Assembly: GCF_011305535.1 (NCBI RefSeq)
Contig: NZ_CP049905.1
Span: forward strand, 62,001-126,000
Length of the DNA stretch: 64,000 bases
Source of the DNA: Diaphorobacter sp. HDW4B
Lineage (GTDB): Bacteria > Pseudomonadota > Gammaproteobacteria > Burkholderiales > Burkholderiaceae_C
Reading direction: 5' to 3'
Every line of letters starts with the position of its first letter. The first letter of the stretch is position 1. Made by a program: the position numbers and the translations under genes. The notes under the pieces were generated by a model. It saw nothing but the letters and a program-made list of their open reading frames with translations. It was not told where the DNA came from and made no database searches. Shown here one piece after another: positions 40,984-49,562 of this stretch.

Positions 40984-42879
40984 ATGCTCTACACCCCCAA
41001 CCCCGCCAGCGCTGGCTGGCTTGAAAACGGTTGGTTTGTCCTGGTTCTGCTGTTTGCAACAACGCTCGGTCACGCCTTCATTTCCGCACTCCGCCTGCTC
41101 GGCGGCTCTGCTGGCAATGCAAGCTGGAGTGGCCCACTGCCCGTCTCGCTCAAATGGTTCATCAGCGCCACAACGGGTTTGGCGCTCGTCACACAAGGGT
41201 TGTTTCTGCTCGGATTGCTCGGGGCGCTGACCGGCCCTGCAGTTCTCATCGCTTGCGTATCCCTGTGGGTGACATGCCTTGGTCTCGCAAGGTATGCCAC
41301 ATTGCGTCGTCCCCCTTCGATCCGCCAGCGCGTCTCGCTCGGCGAGTGTTTGTCACCGTTGCTGTTGATGCTCGTCGTCGGCACCTACCTGATTGCATGG
41401 AGCTCGGGCGCACCCGGCAACTGGGACGACACCAGCTTTCACCTGCCGCTTGCCAGATTCTTTCTGGAGACTGAATCGCTCGGCGTCAATCCGTGGTTGC
41501 GTTTTCCGCTGTTTCCCGCCAACGCCAATCTGCTGTTTGCCGTGTCGCTTCTGGCTGGCGGCGAGACCTTTGCCCAAGTGCTCGCAAATGCAGTACCGCT
41601 TTCGCTCACCATTCTCGGCATCTACGGCTTAACCGAACATTTCACGAAAAGTCGTTGGTTCGCGCTGTTGGCTGTCGCTGGCTTTTGCCTGCTTGAGCCG
41701 CTGTACGAAACGCTGGGCTACGCCTACATCGACCATCTGTTCTCGCTGTACGGCTGGGCATTCATGGTGTGCGTGGTGCTGTTGCGGCATGAGCGGCCCG
41801 CCGACACCTGCCTGCCCGCCGCCGCCCTCGTCTGCGGATTGCTTGCAGGCACGGCCATCGGCACCAAACTGTTCGGAGCCATCTTCGTTGGGCTCATGAG
41901 TCTGGCACTGATCCATCGCCTCGGCTGGAAAAGCCGATCCACGCTGGTGTACATCGCGAGCGCGACGCTGTTTGGCGTGGGCTGGTACGTGCGCAGCTTT
42001 GTGATTTCAGGTGACCCCATCCATCCTGCAGGCGGCAATTTTTTCGGTCATTACCTGTGGAGCGCAACCGACATGCAGTTGCAGCGACTCGATCTCGACG
42101 TTCAGGGTGTCACGCGGGATCCACGCCTGTGGTTCGTCTCCATGATGGACGCCAAGGTGCTGACCTGCGCTCTGGGCTTGCTGGTGGTTTTTCAACCCAC
42201 CGCACGGCGCGCTGGTCTGTTGCCACTGGCCATCACGCTTCTTGCCTACTTGCTGATTTGGCAACAGCTATTTCCGCTCGGCCGCTATCTGATGCCGATG
42301 TTTCCGGCCGCGGCGTTTCTGGGGGCCTACTTCCTCTATGTGCTCGTCCCGCAAGGCTGGTGGAATGCGCTGCAGCAGAGCAAGGCTTGGCAGTACGTGA
42401 ATTGCGCGCTTCCGATTCTGCTTCTCGCAGGAGGGGCAGCGTTCGTGATCCCCGAATCCATCACGCTTTTCCAGACGAAGATATCCCAGTGGCAGGCCAC
42501 GTTGAACGGACGTGACGGCTACGAACTGTTCCGCCATGCCAGCCAAACCAAGCTTTCGGCCAACGAGCGCATTCTTCATGTGGGCTTTGAGAACGCCATC
42601 TATTTCTACGACGGAGAAACCATGGGCGACTGGTTTGGCCCGGGGCGCTACTCCCAATTCACCAAGCCCAACACCCATAGGCCACCCTATCTGGCCGAAA
42701 TTTTGGAGCCCCAGGACTTGCTCAACGCCATGGAGCCCTTCCATGTGCGCAGATTGGCGATCAACGCCAAACGTTTCACGTTCAATCCGAAGAAATACGA
42801 GGCGCTGTTCCACGTCGAGACGGTGACGCCCACCGCATTCCTGCTGACGCCACGCACCTCCAGCGAATCAGGTCGCTAA
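40984..42879 (+). CDS. Multi-pass membrane protein, GT-C glycosyltransferase-like
   Basis: A 631-residue protein with about 11-13 transmembrane helices. After the first helices comes a loop with tandem aspartates, GNWDDTSFHLPLARFFLETE, like the acidic motif in the first periplasmic loop of GT-C (PMT/ArnT-like) enzymes that use polyprenyl-phosphate sugars. SLGVNPWLRFPLFPANANLL and GYAYIDHLFSLYGWAF follow. A soluble C-terminal part of about 140 residues begins near ITLFQTKISQWQATLNGRDG. The substrate cannot be read, and no polysaccharide cluster is near. The GT-C assignment rests on topology and the acidic loop only. Confidence 0.68.
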   Translation: MLYTPNPASAGWLENGWFVLVLLFATTLGHAFISALRLLGGSAGNASWSGPLPVSLKWFISATTGLALVTQGLFLLGLLGALTGPAVLIACVSLWVTCLGLARYATLRRPPSIRQRVSLGECLSPLLLMLVVGTYLIAWSSGAPGNWDDTSFHLPLARFFLETESLGVNPWLRFPLFPANANLLFAVSLLAGGETFAQVLANAVPLSLTILGIYGLTEHFTKSRWFALLAVAGFCLLEPLYETLGYAYIDHLFSLYGWAFMVCVVLLRHERPADTCLPAAALVCGLLAGTAIGTKLFGAIFVGLMSLALIHRLGWKSRSTLVYIASATLFGVGWYVRSFVISGDPIHPAGGNFFGHYLWSATDMQLQRLDLDVQGVTRDPRLWFVSMMDAKVLTCALGLLVVFQPTARRAGLLPLAITLLAYLLIWQQLFPLGRYLMPMFPAAAFLGAYFLYVLVPQGWWNALQQSKAWQYVNCALPILLLAGGAAFVIPESITLFQTKISQWQATLNGRDGYELFRHASQTKLSANERILHVGFENAIYFYDGETMGDWFGPGRYSQFTKPNTHRPPYLAEILEPQDLLNAMEPFHVRRLAINAKRFTFNPKKYEALFHVETVTPTAFLLTPRTSSESGR

Positions 42880-42886
42880 TTCGGAC

Positions 42887-43336
42887 TCAGATACGCCCCA
42901 GCGCCTTCTCCACGCCCTTGTTGGCAAGTCCATCGGCGCGTTCGTTGCCCGGGTCGCCCGCGTGGCCCTTGACCCAGTGCCATTCGATCTGGTGACCGGC
43001 GTTGGCGACCAACTCGTCAAGGCGCTTCCACAGTTCGACGTTCTTGACCGGGTCGCCACCTGCGGTGCGCCAGTTCTTTTTCTTCCAGCCGTGAATCCAT
43101 TCGGTGATGCCCTTGCGCACGTACTGGCTGTCCAGATAGAGCGCAACCTCGCAGGGACGCTTGAGGGCCGAGAGCGCCTCGATCACTGCAAGCAATTCCA
43201 TTCGGTTGTTGGTGGTGTCGAGTTCGCCACCAAACAATTCCTTCTCGGACTTTCCCGAGCTGAGCACGGCACCCCAACCACCCGGACCGGGATTGCCCTT
43301 GCAGGCTCCGTCCGTATAAATCACTACTTGCGTCAC
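42887..43336 (-). CDS. rnhA: Ribonuclease HI
   Basis: A 149-residue enzyme degrading RNA in RNA-DNA hybrids. The four catalytic acids are visible: Asp in [18 protein letters not shown], Glu in [13 protein letters not shown], Asp in [14 protein letters not shown] and Asp in [12 protein letters not shown]; the loop His is in VKGHAGD. The basic handle [20 protein letters not shown] is present, as in E. coli. It is read in the same direction as, and 7 bp after, the methyltransferase gene. Confidence 0.96.
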   Translation of the reverse strand: MTQVVIYTDGACKGNPGPGGWGAVLSSGKSEKELFGGELDTTNNRMELLAVIEALSALKRPCEVALYLDSQYVRKGITEWIHGWKKKNWRTAGGDPVKNVELWKRLDELVANAGHQIEWHWVKGHAGDPGNERADGLANKGVEKALGRI

Positions 43337-43343
43337 TGAAAAA

Positions 43344-44180
43344 CTACTCCTGATGAAAACGATGTGGCTGCTGATGCGCCACGGGCACCTGCGATGGCGC
43401 AGGTGCTTTTTGAGCGGCCGAGCGCCAGGACGGGCCGATCAGCCGCACGCCCTGCACTCGCTTGGTCGCAACAATGACATAGGCCGCGCCCAGTATCGGC
43501 CACCACTTGGCCCCGAGCGCGTCCATCCATGCATAAGTGTCCAGCCAATGACTGGAGCGCACGGCTGGCCTGTAACAACCGAAACTAATTGAATCCAATT
43601 CAAAGCCCAACAAACGCAGCCAGTCACGCAGCCGCGCGGGGGCAATGAACTCGCCTTTGTCGGGCAAATACAGCGCGCCGCCCAGCCCCAGCCTGCGGTG
43701 CAGACGCGAGCGTGCCTGCCGCAGGCCCCAAAGACTGTACGGGTTGAGGCCGCTGATCACCACCTGGCCTTCGGGCACCAGCACCCGCCCCACCTCACGC
43801 AAGGCAGCGTGAGGATCGGTGCAGTCTTCCAGCGAATGCGGCAGCAGCACAAGGTCGAGGCTGGCCTCGTCAAAGGGCAGCATTTCGGGCTCGGCATGCA
43901 GGTCGGCTGCTTGCAATGACTCTTTTGAATCGTCGGGACCCTCGCTATCGGCAAGCGCCTGCCTCTCTAGTATCATGGCCTGCGCCTGACCCAGTGCGAG
44001 AAAACGATGTGGCATGCGATTGGCTCGCAAGCCCGCCAGCCGGGGCATCCCGAGCTGAAGCGCATGGTAGCCAAAGCGGTCCGCGACAAGCTCGTCAAAG
44101 CGCTCCTGCTCCCACTCCAGTACATAGCGTCCCGGGGGAGTCGTAAGCCAGTCGTGCAAACTTATAATTTCGCTGTTCAT
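43344..44180 (-). CDS. Class I SAM-dependent methyltransferase
   Basis: A 278-residue protein. The N-terminus is conserved in betaproteobacterial homologues ([40 protein letters not shown]). The methyltransferase core is recognisable by [20 protein letters not shown] (motif around the Asp before the acidic loop) and [20 protein letters not shown] with [11 protein letters not shown]. The glycine-rich motif I is weak, unusual for an active enzyme. The ATG at 44180 overlaps the gloB start on the other strand; AGCAGG lies just upstream. It probably forms an operon with rnhA. Substrate unknown. Confidence 0.82.
   Translation of the reverse strand: MNSEIISLHDWLTTPPGRYVLEWEQERFDELVADRFGYHALQLGMPRLAGLRANRMPHRFLALGQAQAMILERQALADSEGPDDSKESLQAADLHAEPEMLPFDEASLDLVLLPHSLEDCTDPHAALREVGRVLVPEGQVVISGLNPYSLWGLRQARSRLHRRLGLGGALYLPDKGEFIAPARLRDWLRLLGFELDSISFGCYRPAVRSSHWLDTYAWMDALGAKWWPILGAAYVIVATKRVQGVRLIGPSWRSAAQKAPAPSQVPVAHQQPHRFHQE
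44163..44168 (+). promoter_or_regulatory. Candidate -10 box of gloB
   Basis: TATAAT lies eleven bases before the gloB ATG and inside the methyltransferase coding sequence. A start about seven bases downstream would give an almost leaderless gloB mRNA. No good -35 is seen at the expected spacing. Confidence 0.35.
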
Positions 44181-44955
44181 GAACCTGCTGCCACTGCCCG
44201 CTTTCTCCGACAACTACATCTGGATGATGCACGATGGAAAAAACGCCATCGTGGTGGATCCGGGCGATGCCGACGCCGTGTTCGACGTGCTGCGCGGCTC
44301 CGGATTGTCGCTGGCAGCCATTCTAGTCACGCATCACCACGGCGATCATGTCGGCGGCGTCGAAGATCTGCATGCTGGCACCGGCGCGCGCGTCTATGGC
44401 CCTGCCAACGAGATCATGCCCGAGCCGATCACCCGACTCGCTCAAGGGGATGTGGTCGAGGAAATGGGCCTGAAGTTCCAGGTCATCGATGTGCCCGGCC
44501 ATACCTCCGGGCACATTGCTTTTTTCTGCCCCGACATGGATGGCACGCCCATTCTGTTCTGTGGCGACACGCTGTTTTCCGGCGGCTGCGGACGCCTGTT
44601 CGAAGGCACACCGGAGCAGATGCGCGCCTCGCTCGATGCGCTCGCCGCCCTGCCCGGCAACACGCGCGTGTGCTGCGCCCATGAATACACACTTTCTAAC
44701 TTGAAATTTGCGCGCGCCGTGGAACCCGGCAACGCTGCGCTGCTCAAGTACCAGCAAGACTGCATCAAGCTCCGCAATGCCGACCAGCCCACGCTGCCGT
44801 CCAGCATTGCCACCGAGTTGGCGGTCAACCCGTTTCTTCGCACGCGCGAATCCGAGGTCGCCCAGTCGGCCAAGACATTCAATGCGAGCACCAACCCAAG
44901 CGATGCGACGTCCGTTCTGGCGGCGTTGCGTGAATGGAAAAACAACTTCCGATGA
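44179..44955 (+). CDS. gloB: Hydroxyacylglutathione hydrolase (glyoxalase II)
   Basis: A 258-residue metallo-beta-lactamase-fold enzyme that hydrolyses lactoylglutathione in methylglyoxal detoxification. The metal site THHHGDHVGGVEDL (Thr-His-x-His-x-Asp-His), GHTSGHIAFFCPDM and LFCGDTLFSGGCGRLFEGTP are complete, and AHEYTLSNLKFARAVEP is the family C-terminal motif. [17 protein letters not shown] is the standard start. It is divergent from the methyltransferase and their start codons overlap at CATG. No Shine-Dalgarno is seen. The stop overlaps the mltD start. Confidence 0.95.
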   Translation: MNLLPLPAFSDNYIWMMHDGKNAIVVDPGDADAVFDVLRGSGLSLAAILVTHHHGDHVGGVEDLHAGTGARVYGPANEIMPEPITRLAQGDVVEEMGLKFQVIDVPGHTSGHIAFFCPDMDGTPILFCGDTLFSGGCGRLFEGTPEQMRASLDALAALPGNTRVCCAHEYTLSNLKFARAVEPGNAALLKYQQDCIKLRNADQPTLPSSIATELAVNPFLRTRESEVAQSAKTFNASTNPSDATSVLAALREWKNNFR

Positions 44956-46568
44956 GACTTCTCCAAATTCTCGGACTCGCCAGCCTCGTCTGGCTTGCTG
45001 GTTGCGCGACCAACAATGCCCCAGCGCCCAGCGCGCACAAGGCCAAGCCTGCGACGGAAACCACCGCCGCGGCCAAGCACATCACCCCCAGCTATCCCAC
45101 CGCTCCCCTGTCCCCCATCTCGCCCTATGAGCTGACGGGCTCCAACTACGATGTCACCGGCATCCGCGCGCCGTCCGATCTGTGGGACCGCATTCGCCGC
45201 GGCTTTTCCATGCCCGATCTGCAGAATGATCTGGTGCGTGACCGCGAGCAGTGGTACTCCACGCGTCCGGACTACATGTTCCGCATGACCGAGCGTTCGA
45301 GCAAATACCTGTTCCACATCGTCGAAGAGCTGGAACGCCGAGGCATGCCGACCGAGTTGGCACTGCTTCCCTATATCGAAAGCGCATTCAATCCGCAAGC
45401 CGTCTCGACCGCCAAGGCCGCCGGCATGTGGCAGTTCATGCCCGCCACGGGCACCTATTTCGACCTGAAGCAGAACGCCTTCCGCGACGACCGCCGCGAC
45501 GTGCTGGCCTCCACCAAGGCCGCGCTCGACTACCTGCAGAAACTCTACGGCATGTTCGGCGACTGGCATCTGGCTTTGGCCGCCTACAACTGGGGCGAAG
45601 GCAGCGTGGCTCGCGCCATCGCTCGCAACGAGAAACTCGGCCTCGGCACCAGCTATGAAGAGCTGAACATGCCCAACGAGACGCGCTACTACGTGCCCAA
45701 GTTGCAGGCGGTGAAGAACATCGTGGCCAATCCGACACGCTTCAACTCCGAGTTGCCGCTGATCGAGAACCACCCCTACTTCCAGGCCGTGGACATCACG
45801 CGCGACATCGACGTATCCCTCGTCGCCAGCCTCGCCGGCATCCGCGAAGAAGACTTCCGCGCGCTCAATCCCTCATTCCACAAGCCCGTGATTCTGGCCG
45901 CAGGCACACCGCGCATCCTGCTGCCCTGGGACAACGCGCAGGTATTCCGCAAGAACCTCGAAGCGCGCAACCAAGGTCAATATGCGAGCTGGACGGTCTG
46001 GAGCGTGCCCAACACCATGACCGTGGCCAACGCCGCCACCCGCCTCGGTATCGACGAATCCGACCTGCGCAAGATCAATGGCATTCCGCCACGCATGATG
46101 ATCAAGGCTGGTTCCGCCCTGATGATTCCGCGCGCCGCGACCACCCAGCAAGACGTATCGAGCCAGTTGGCCGACAACGGCCAGATCTCGTTCACGCCCG
46201 AAATCGTGAACCGCCGCACTGTCGTGCGCGCCACCAAGCGCGGTGAGACCGTCGCCGCCATTGCTGCACGCTACAAGGTCAGCGCCACCGACGTGGCCGA
46301 CTGGAACGACGTGAAGACCAGCAGCCGCTTCAAGGGTGGCGAGCAGGTCACCATGTATCTGCCCGTGCGCTTGACGACTGCGTCTTTCGCCAACAACCCC
46401 AGACACGCCAAGGCACAGGCCGAGTCCTCCAGCACCCGGACCGCAGCCAAGAGCAAAGGCAACAACAACGCCAAAGCAGCGCCTGCCAGAACAACAGCCA
46501 AGTCGGCTGCTGCGGCCCCACGCAAGACAGCCGCTTCCGCCGCACCAGCCGCCAAACGCAAGCGCTGA
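44952..46568 (+). CDS. mltD: Membrane-bound lytic murein transglycosylase D-like lipoprotein
   Basis: A 538-residue lipoprotein with lipobox LVWLAGCAT (Cys about residue 18). The SLT domain has the catalytic Glu in LALLPYIESAFNPQAVSTAK, AAGMWQFMPATGTYF and HLALAAYNWGEGSVARAIAR. Two C-terminal LysM-like modules follow, one around VANAATRLGIDESDLRKING and one around KRGETVAAIAARYKVSATDV. The last 70 residues are an Ala/Lys-rich tail. It cleaves the glycan strand to 1,6-anhydro-muropeptides at the cell wall. The ATG overlaps the gloB stop (ATGA); a terminator follows. Confidence 0.93.
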   Translation: MRLLQILGLASLVWLAGCATNNAPAPSAHKAKPATETTAAAKHITPSYPTAPLSPISPYELTGSNYDVTGIRAPSDLWDRIRRGFSMPDLQNDLVRDREQWYSTRPDYMFRMTERSSKYLFHIVEELERRGMPTELALLPYIESAFNPQAVSTAKAAGMWQFMPATGTYFDLKQNAFRDDRRDVLASTKAALDYLQKLYGMFGDWHLALAAYNWGEGSVARAIARNEKLGLGTSYEELNMPNETRYYVPKLQAVKNIVANPTRFNSELPLIENHPYFQAVDITRDIDVSLVASLAGIREEDFRALNPSFHKPVILAAGTPRILLPWDNAQVFRKNLEARNQGQYASWTVWSVPNTMTVANAATRLGIDESDLRKINGIPPRMMIKAGSALMIPRAATTQQDVSSQLADNGQISFTPEIVNRRTVVRATKRGETVAAIAARYKVSATDVADWNDVKTSSRFKGGEQVTMYLPVRLTTASFANNPRHAKAQAESSSTRTAAKSKGNNNAKAAPARTTAKSAAAAPRKTAASAAPAAKRKR

Positions 46569-46588
46569 TCACTCAGCAGCGACCAACA

Positions 46589-46615
46589 AAATGGGCCAGC
46601 GATTGCTGGCCCATT
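46589..46615 (+). terminator. Intrinsic terminator of the gloB-mltD operon
   Basis: AATGGGCCAGC-GATT-GCTGGCCCATT is a strong hairpin 21 bp after the mltD stop; the T tract after it is short. It could also serve the convergent binding-protein gene. Confidence 0.75.
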
Positions 46616-46686
46616 TGCGTTGGGAGTCTTTGAAAAAATTTTGAAAATCTTTGGAGATCTTTGGAAATCGACAAACCCGTTGTCGT

Positions 46687-47742
46687 CTACACCTGAAATT
46701 TTTCCTTGGCACGCATCACCCATTCATTGTTGTAGGTGAGCGCCAGATTCACGCGCGGTGCCGTCTGGCTCTCGCGCAAACGGGCAATCGCCTTGAGCGC
46801 CGTGGCCGGGCCTTCGCCGGGCATCAGTCCATCGGGCGACAGCGTCTGGCGCACCTTCTCGAACGCCGCCAGATAGGCACCACGGTCTTCGAGCCAGTAC
46901 TGCATCGGAACCACGCGCGCCAGATCCACCGGGCCAGCGGTCTGCATCCACTTGAGCGCATGCACCATCGCATTCACCAGCGACTGCACCTCGCGCGAAC
47001 GGCGTTGGGCGAACATCTGCGGCACATACATGCAGGCACCCGGCATGGGGCCGCCATAGAAATCCGCCGACCCCTTGAGCGAGCGCGTGTCGGCCAGAAT
47101 GCGCACCTCGCCGCGCTGCTCCAGCAAAGTGATCAGCGGATCGACATGGCACACCGCGTGGATGCGCCCTTGCTTCAACGCGGTGATCGCTCCCGAGCCG
47201 CTGCCCACGCCCACAAACTCGACCTGCTCTGCTGAAATGCCTGCCTGAATCAGCCACAGATTGGCAAAGAACTGCGACGACGATCCCGGTGCGGCGATGC
47301 CGATGCGCAAGTCCTTGTAATTGCTGAGCGGCTTCTTGGGCCAGTTGTGGATCGATGCGGCCAGCACCATCTGCGGCGTGCGCCCCATCAGCACCAGACT
47401 GCGGTAGTTGAAGCCCATGGCTTGCTGCTCGATCAAGCGCTCATAGGCTCCGCAGCCCACATCGGCCTGACCGCTGCGCACGGCCTCCATGGCCAGCGAG
47501 CCGCCGGGGAAATCCTCGATCTCGACACGCAGGCCCTCGTCGCGGAAATACCCGAGACGCTCGGCCACCGTGAGCGGCAGATAGTACAAATCCCCCTTGC
47601 CACCCACCGCAATGCGCAACGGCGCATTCGTACGCGGGCCCAGCTGCGCCTGCGCAGGCCACTGGGAACCAGCGGCGCACGCCACGAGCGCGGATGCTGC
47701 TCGCAGGCCCAGTTGTCGGCGGGTGATGGATGAAATGGCCAT
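46687..47742 (-). CDS. ABC transporter substrate-binding protein, NMT1/SsuA-like
   Basis: A 351-residue periplasmic protein with a Tat-like signal (RRQLGLRAASALVACAAG, ending AQA about residue 32) and the NMT1/THI5 fold: LRIAVGGKGDLYYLPLTVAE, GYFRDEGLRVEIEDFPGG, EAVRSGQADVGCGAYE, RIGIAAPGSSSQFFANLWL and FVGVGSGSGAITALKQGR. Such receptors bind nitrate, sulfonates, pyrimidine precursors or similar. No permease or ATPase is adjacent, so it is an orphan here. The start at 47742 was chosen for the signal peptide; the frame continues to 47805. Confidence 0.87.
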   Translation of the reverse strand: MAISSITRRQLGLRAASALVACAAGSQWPAQAQLGPRTNAPLRIAVGGKGDLYYLPLTVAERLGYFRDEGLRVEIEDFPGGSLAMEAVRSGQADVGCGAYERLIEQQAMGFNYRSLVLMGRTPQMVLAASIHNWPKKPLSNYKDLRIGIAAPGSSSQFFANLWLIQAGISAEQVEFVGVGSGSGAITALKQGRIHAVCHVDPLITLLEQRGEVRILADTRSLKGSADFYGGPMPGACMYVPQMFAQRRSREVQSLVNAMVHALKWMQTAGPVDLARVVPMQYWLEDRGAYLAAFEKVRQTLSPDGLMPGEGPATALKAIARLRESQTAPRVNLALTYNNEWVMRAKEKFQV

Positions 47743-47971
47743 GTGAATGAATGCTGCAGTGCAGCAATAATGCCTGATTGTCGCCCTGAACGTCATCCGG
47801 GGCAATCCTTGCGGAGAACTACGTAGACCGGAAATACCGGAATAGTTCCCGGAATTCGCTAGCGAAATGCGAGCAGCCTGCGCTTTGTCAGTCCGCTTTC
47901 AGGCCTGCGTTCGTCGAACACGCCGGAAGCATCGAAGAAGCCGGGAATCACGATCCCGGACTCTTGGCTCC

Positions 47972-48376
47972 TCAGTGATAGCCCAGAAAAAAGATGCCGA
48001 TGTTCACCGCAAAGCCTGCCGCCCAGATCATGCTGCGCGCCATGGGCATGTCCCCCACGTACATCACGATGTAGAGCACGCGCAGGAACACGAAGGCCAG
48101 CGCCAGCATGTCAAGCGGCGTCTGCGAGGCTCCGAGTTGGTGGGCGATGATGACCGCGCCGATGAAGAACGGCAGCACCTCGTAGCTGTTGGCCTGAGCG
48201 GCGTTCGCACGGGCACGCCAGCCGGTTTGCTGGGCCAGCCAACGGCGCGGATCGCGGTTGTCCTTGTTCATGCTGAAGCTGCCGCGCTTGGCCAGCATTG
48301 CGCAGCCAATGGGCAACAACACGGCGATCAGAATGCACCAATAGGCGACGGTGAAACGCGCAACATGCATGGACAT
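47972..48376 (-). CDS. MAPEG family membrane protein
   Basis: A 134-residue protein with four transmembrane helices. Helix one is VAYWCILIAVLLPIGCAML; the cytoplasmic loop DPRRWLAQQTGWRARANAAQ, then ANSYEVLPFFIGAVIIAH with the conserved Asn-x-x-Glu region, is the MAPEG signature. Bacterial members are mostly uncharacterised; eukaryotic relatives are glutathione transferases and leukotriene synthases. A second Met three residues in could be the start. Its neighbours give no functional clue. Confidence 0.87.
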   Translation of the reverse strand: MSMHVARFTVAYWCILIAVLLPIGCAMLAKRGSFSMNKDNRDPRRWLAQQTGWRARANAAQANSYEVLPFFIGAVIIAHQLGASQTPLDMLALAFVFLRVLYIVMYVGDMPMARSMIWAAGFAVNIGIFFLGYH

Positions 48377-48478
48377 GCTCTTTCCCTCTTTGCTGATTTG
48401 CAGCTATTAAAAAAAGAGCATTTTAGGTCACCCGCACCTCACCGAGGGGGTGAAAATGCCTGCGCGGTCACCTATGCG

Positions 48479-49069
48479 CTAACGACGGTCAGCCAGCGCG
48501 TGAGCAATGGTGCCCAGATCGACGAATTCGAGTTCGCTGCCCACCGGCACGCCGCGCGCCAGACGCGTGACCTGCAAGCCGCGCGGCCTCAGCGCCTCGC
48601 CGATCGCATAGGCCGTGGCTTCGCCCTCGGCGGTGAAGCTGGTGGCGAGAATGACTTCCTGCACCATGCCATCGGTCGCGCGTTCGATGAGTTTTTTGAC
48701 GCCAATGTCTTTGGGGCCCACACCGTCGAGCGGCGACAGGCGGCCCATCAGCACAAAGTACAGGCCCTTGAACGCGCCGGTACGCTCCATGGCCGACTGG
48801 TCGGCAGGCATTTCGACCACGCACAGCCGCGAGACATCGCGCCCCGGATCGCTGCAGACCTCGCAGATGGCCGCTTCGGTGAAGGTGTGGCAGCGCTCGC
48901 AATGGCGGATCGAGCTGGACGCCTCGTGCAGCGCGCGCGAGAGCATCTGCGCGCCCTCGCGATCGTGCTGCAACAGGTGAAAAGCCATGCGCTGCGCCGA
49001 CTTGATGCCCACGCCCGGCAAGCGCCGCAGCGCCTGAATCAGAGCGTCCAGAGAACTGGTGTCAGACAT
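48479..49069 (-). CDS. recR: Recombination mediator RecR
   Basis: A 196-residue RecFOR-pathway protein helping to load RecA at gaps. It has the helix-hairpin-helix [20 protein letters not shown], the C4 zinc motif [16 protein letters not shown], and a Toprim domain ([58 protein letters not shown]). The ATG at 49069 gives the standard length. It is the third gene of dnaX-ybaB-recR, a classic arrangement. Confidence 0.96.
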   Translation of the reverse strand: MSDTSSLDALIQALRRLPGVGIKSAQRMAFHLLQHDREGAQMLSRALHEASSSIRHCERCHTFTEAAICEVCSDPGRDVSRLCVVEMPADQSAMERTGAFKGLYFVLMGRLSPLDGVGPKDIGVKKLIERATDGMVQEVILATSFTAEGEATAYAIGEALRPRGLQVTRLARGVPVGSELEFVDLGTIAHALADRR

Positions 49070-49103
49070 GCGCGCGCGGCCTTCTCTCTCAGCTTGCAAT
49101 AAA

Positions 49104-49436
49104 TCAGAATGGGAACTTCATGCCGCCTGGCAGACCGGGCATGCCCGCGGTGATCTTGGCCATCTTTTCCGACGATGTTTCTTCAGCCTTGCGCACGGCG
49201 GCGTTGAAAGCGGCAGCCACGAGGTCTTCCAGCATGTCCTTGTCGTCGGCCAGCAGGCTGGGGTCGATGGTCACGCGCTTGACGTCGTGCTTGCAGGTCA
49301 TCACCACCTTGACCAGACCGGCACCGGATTCGCCTTCGACTTCGATGTTGCCCAGCTCGTCCTGAGCCTTCTTCATGTTGTCCTGCATCGCCTGAGCTTG
49401 CTTCATCAGACCGGCGAGCTGTCCCTTGTTGAACAT
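49104..49436 (-). CDS. ybaB: Nucleoid-associated protein YbaB/EbfC
   Basis: A 110-residue DNA-binding protein. Characteristic segments are [60 protein letters not shown] and [20 protein letters not shown]; the C-terminus is the usual Gly/Pro-Met tail ([12 protein letters not shown]). The dimer binds DNA with tweezers-like helices. It is 126 bp downstream of dnaX and 34 bp before recR on the same strand. Confidence 0.95.
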   Translation of the reverse strand: MFNKGQLAGLMKQAQAMQDNMKKAQDELGNIEVEGESGAGLVKVVMTCKHDVKRVTIDPSLLADDKDMLEDLVAAAFNAAVRKAEETSSEKMAKITAGMPGLPGGMKFPF

Positions 49437-49562
49437 GGTGAATTCCTTTGCTTTTTATGAAATGAATGAATGGGTGAAAAACGCCCGAAACAGCGATTGT
49501 GCGACGAAAGCCCGAGCCTGCAGACGTTGGACGGTCTTTGGGGCTCTCGGCACACGGAAGAA

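Noticed and set aside
47820-47960. CCGGAAATACCGGAATAGTT and CCGGGAATCACGATCCCGG hairpins between the binding-protein and MAPEG genes
   Set aside because: They could be a small repeat or a weak terminator, but there is no T tract and no second copy in the window, so I do not call a feature.
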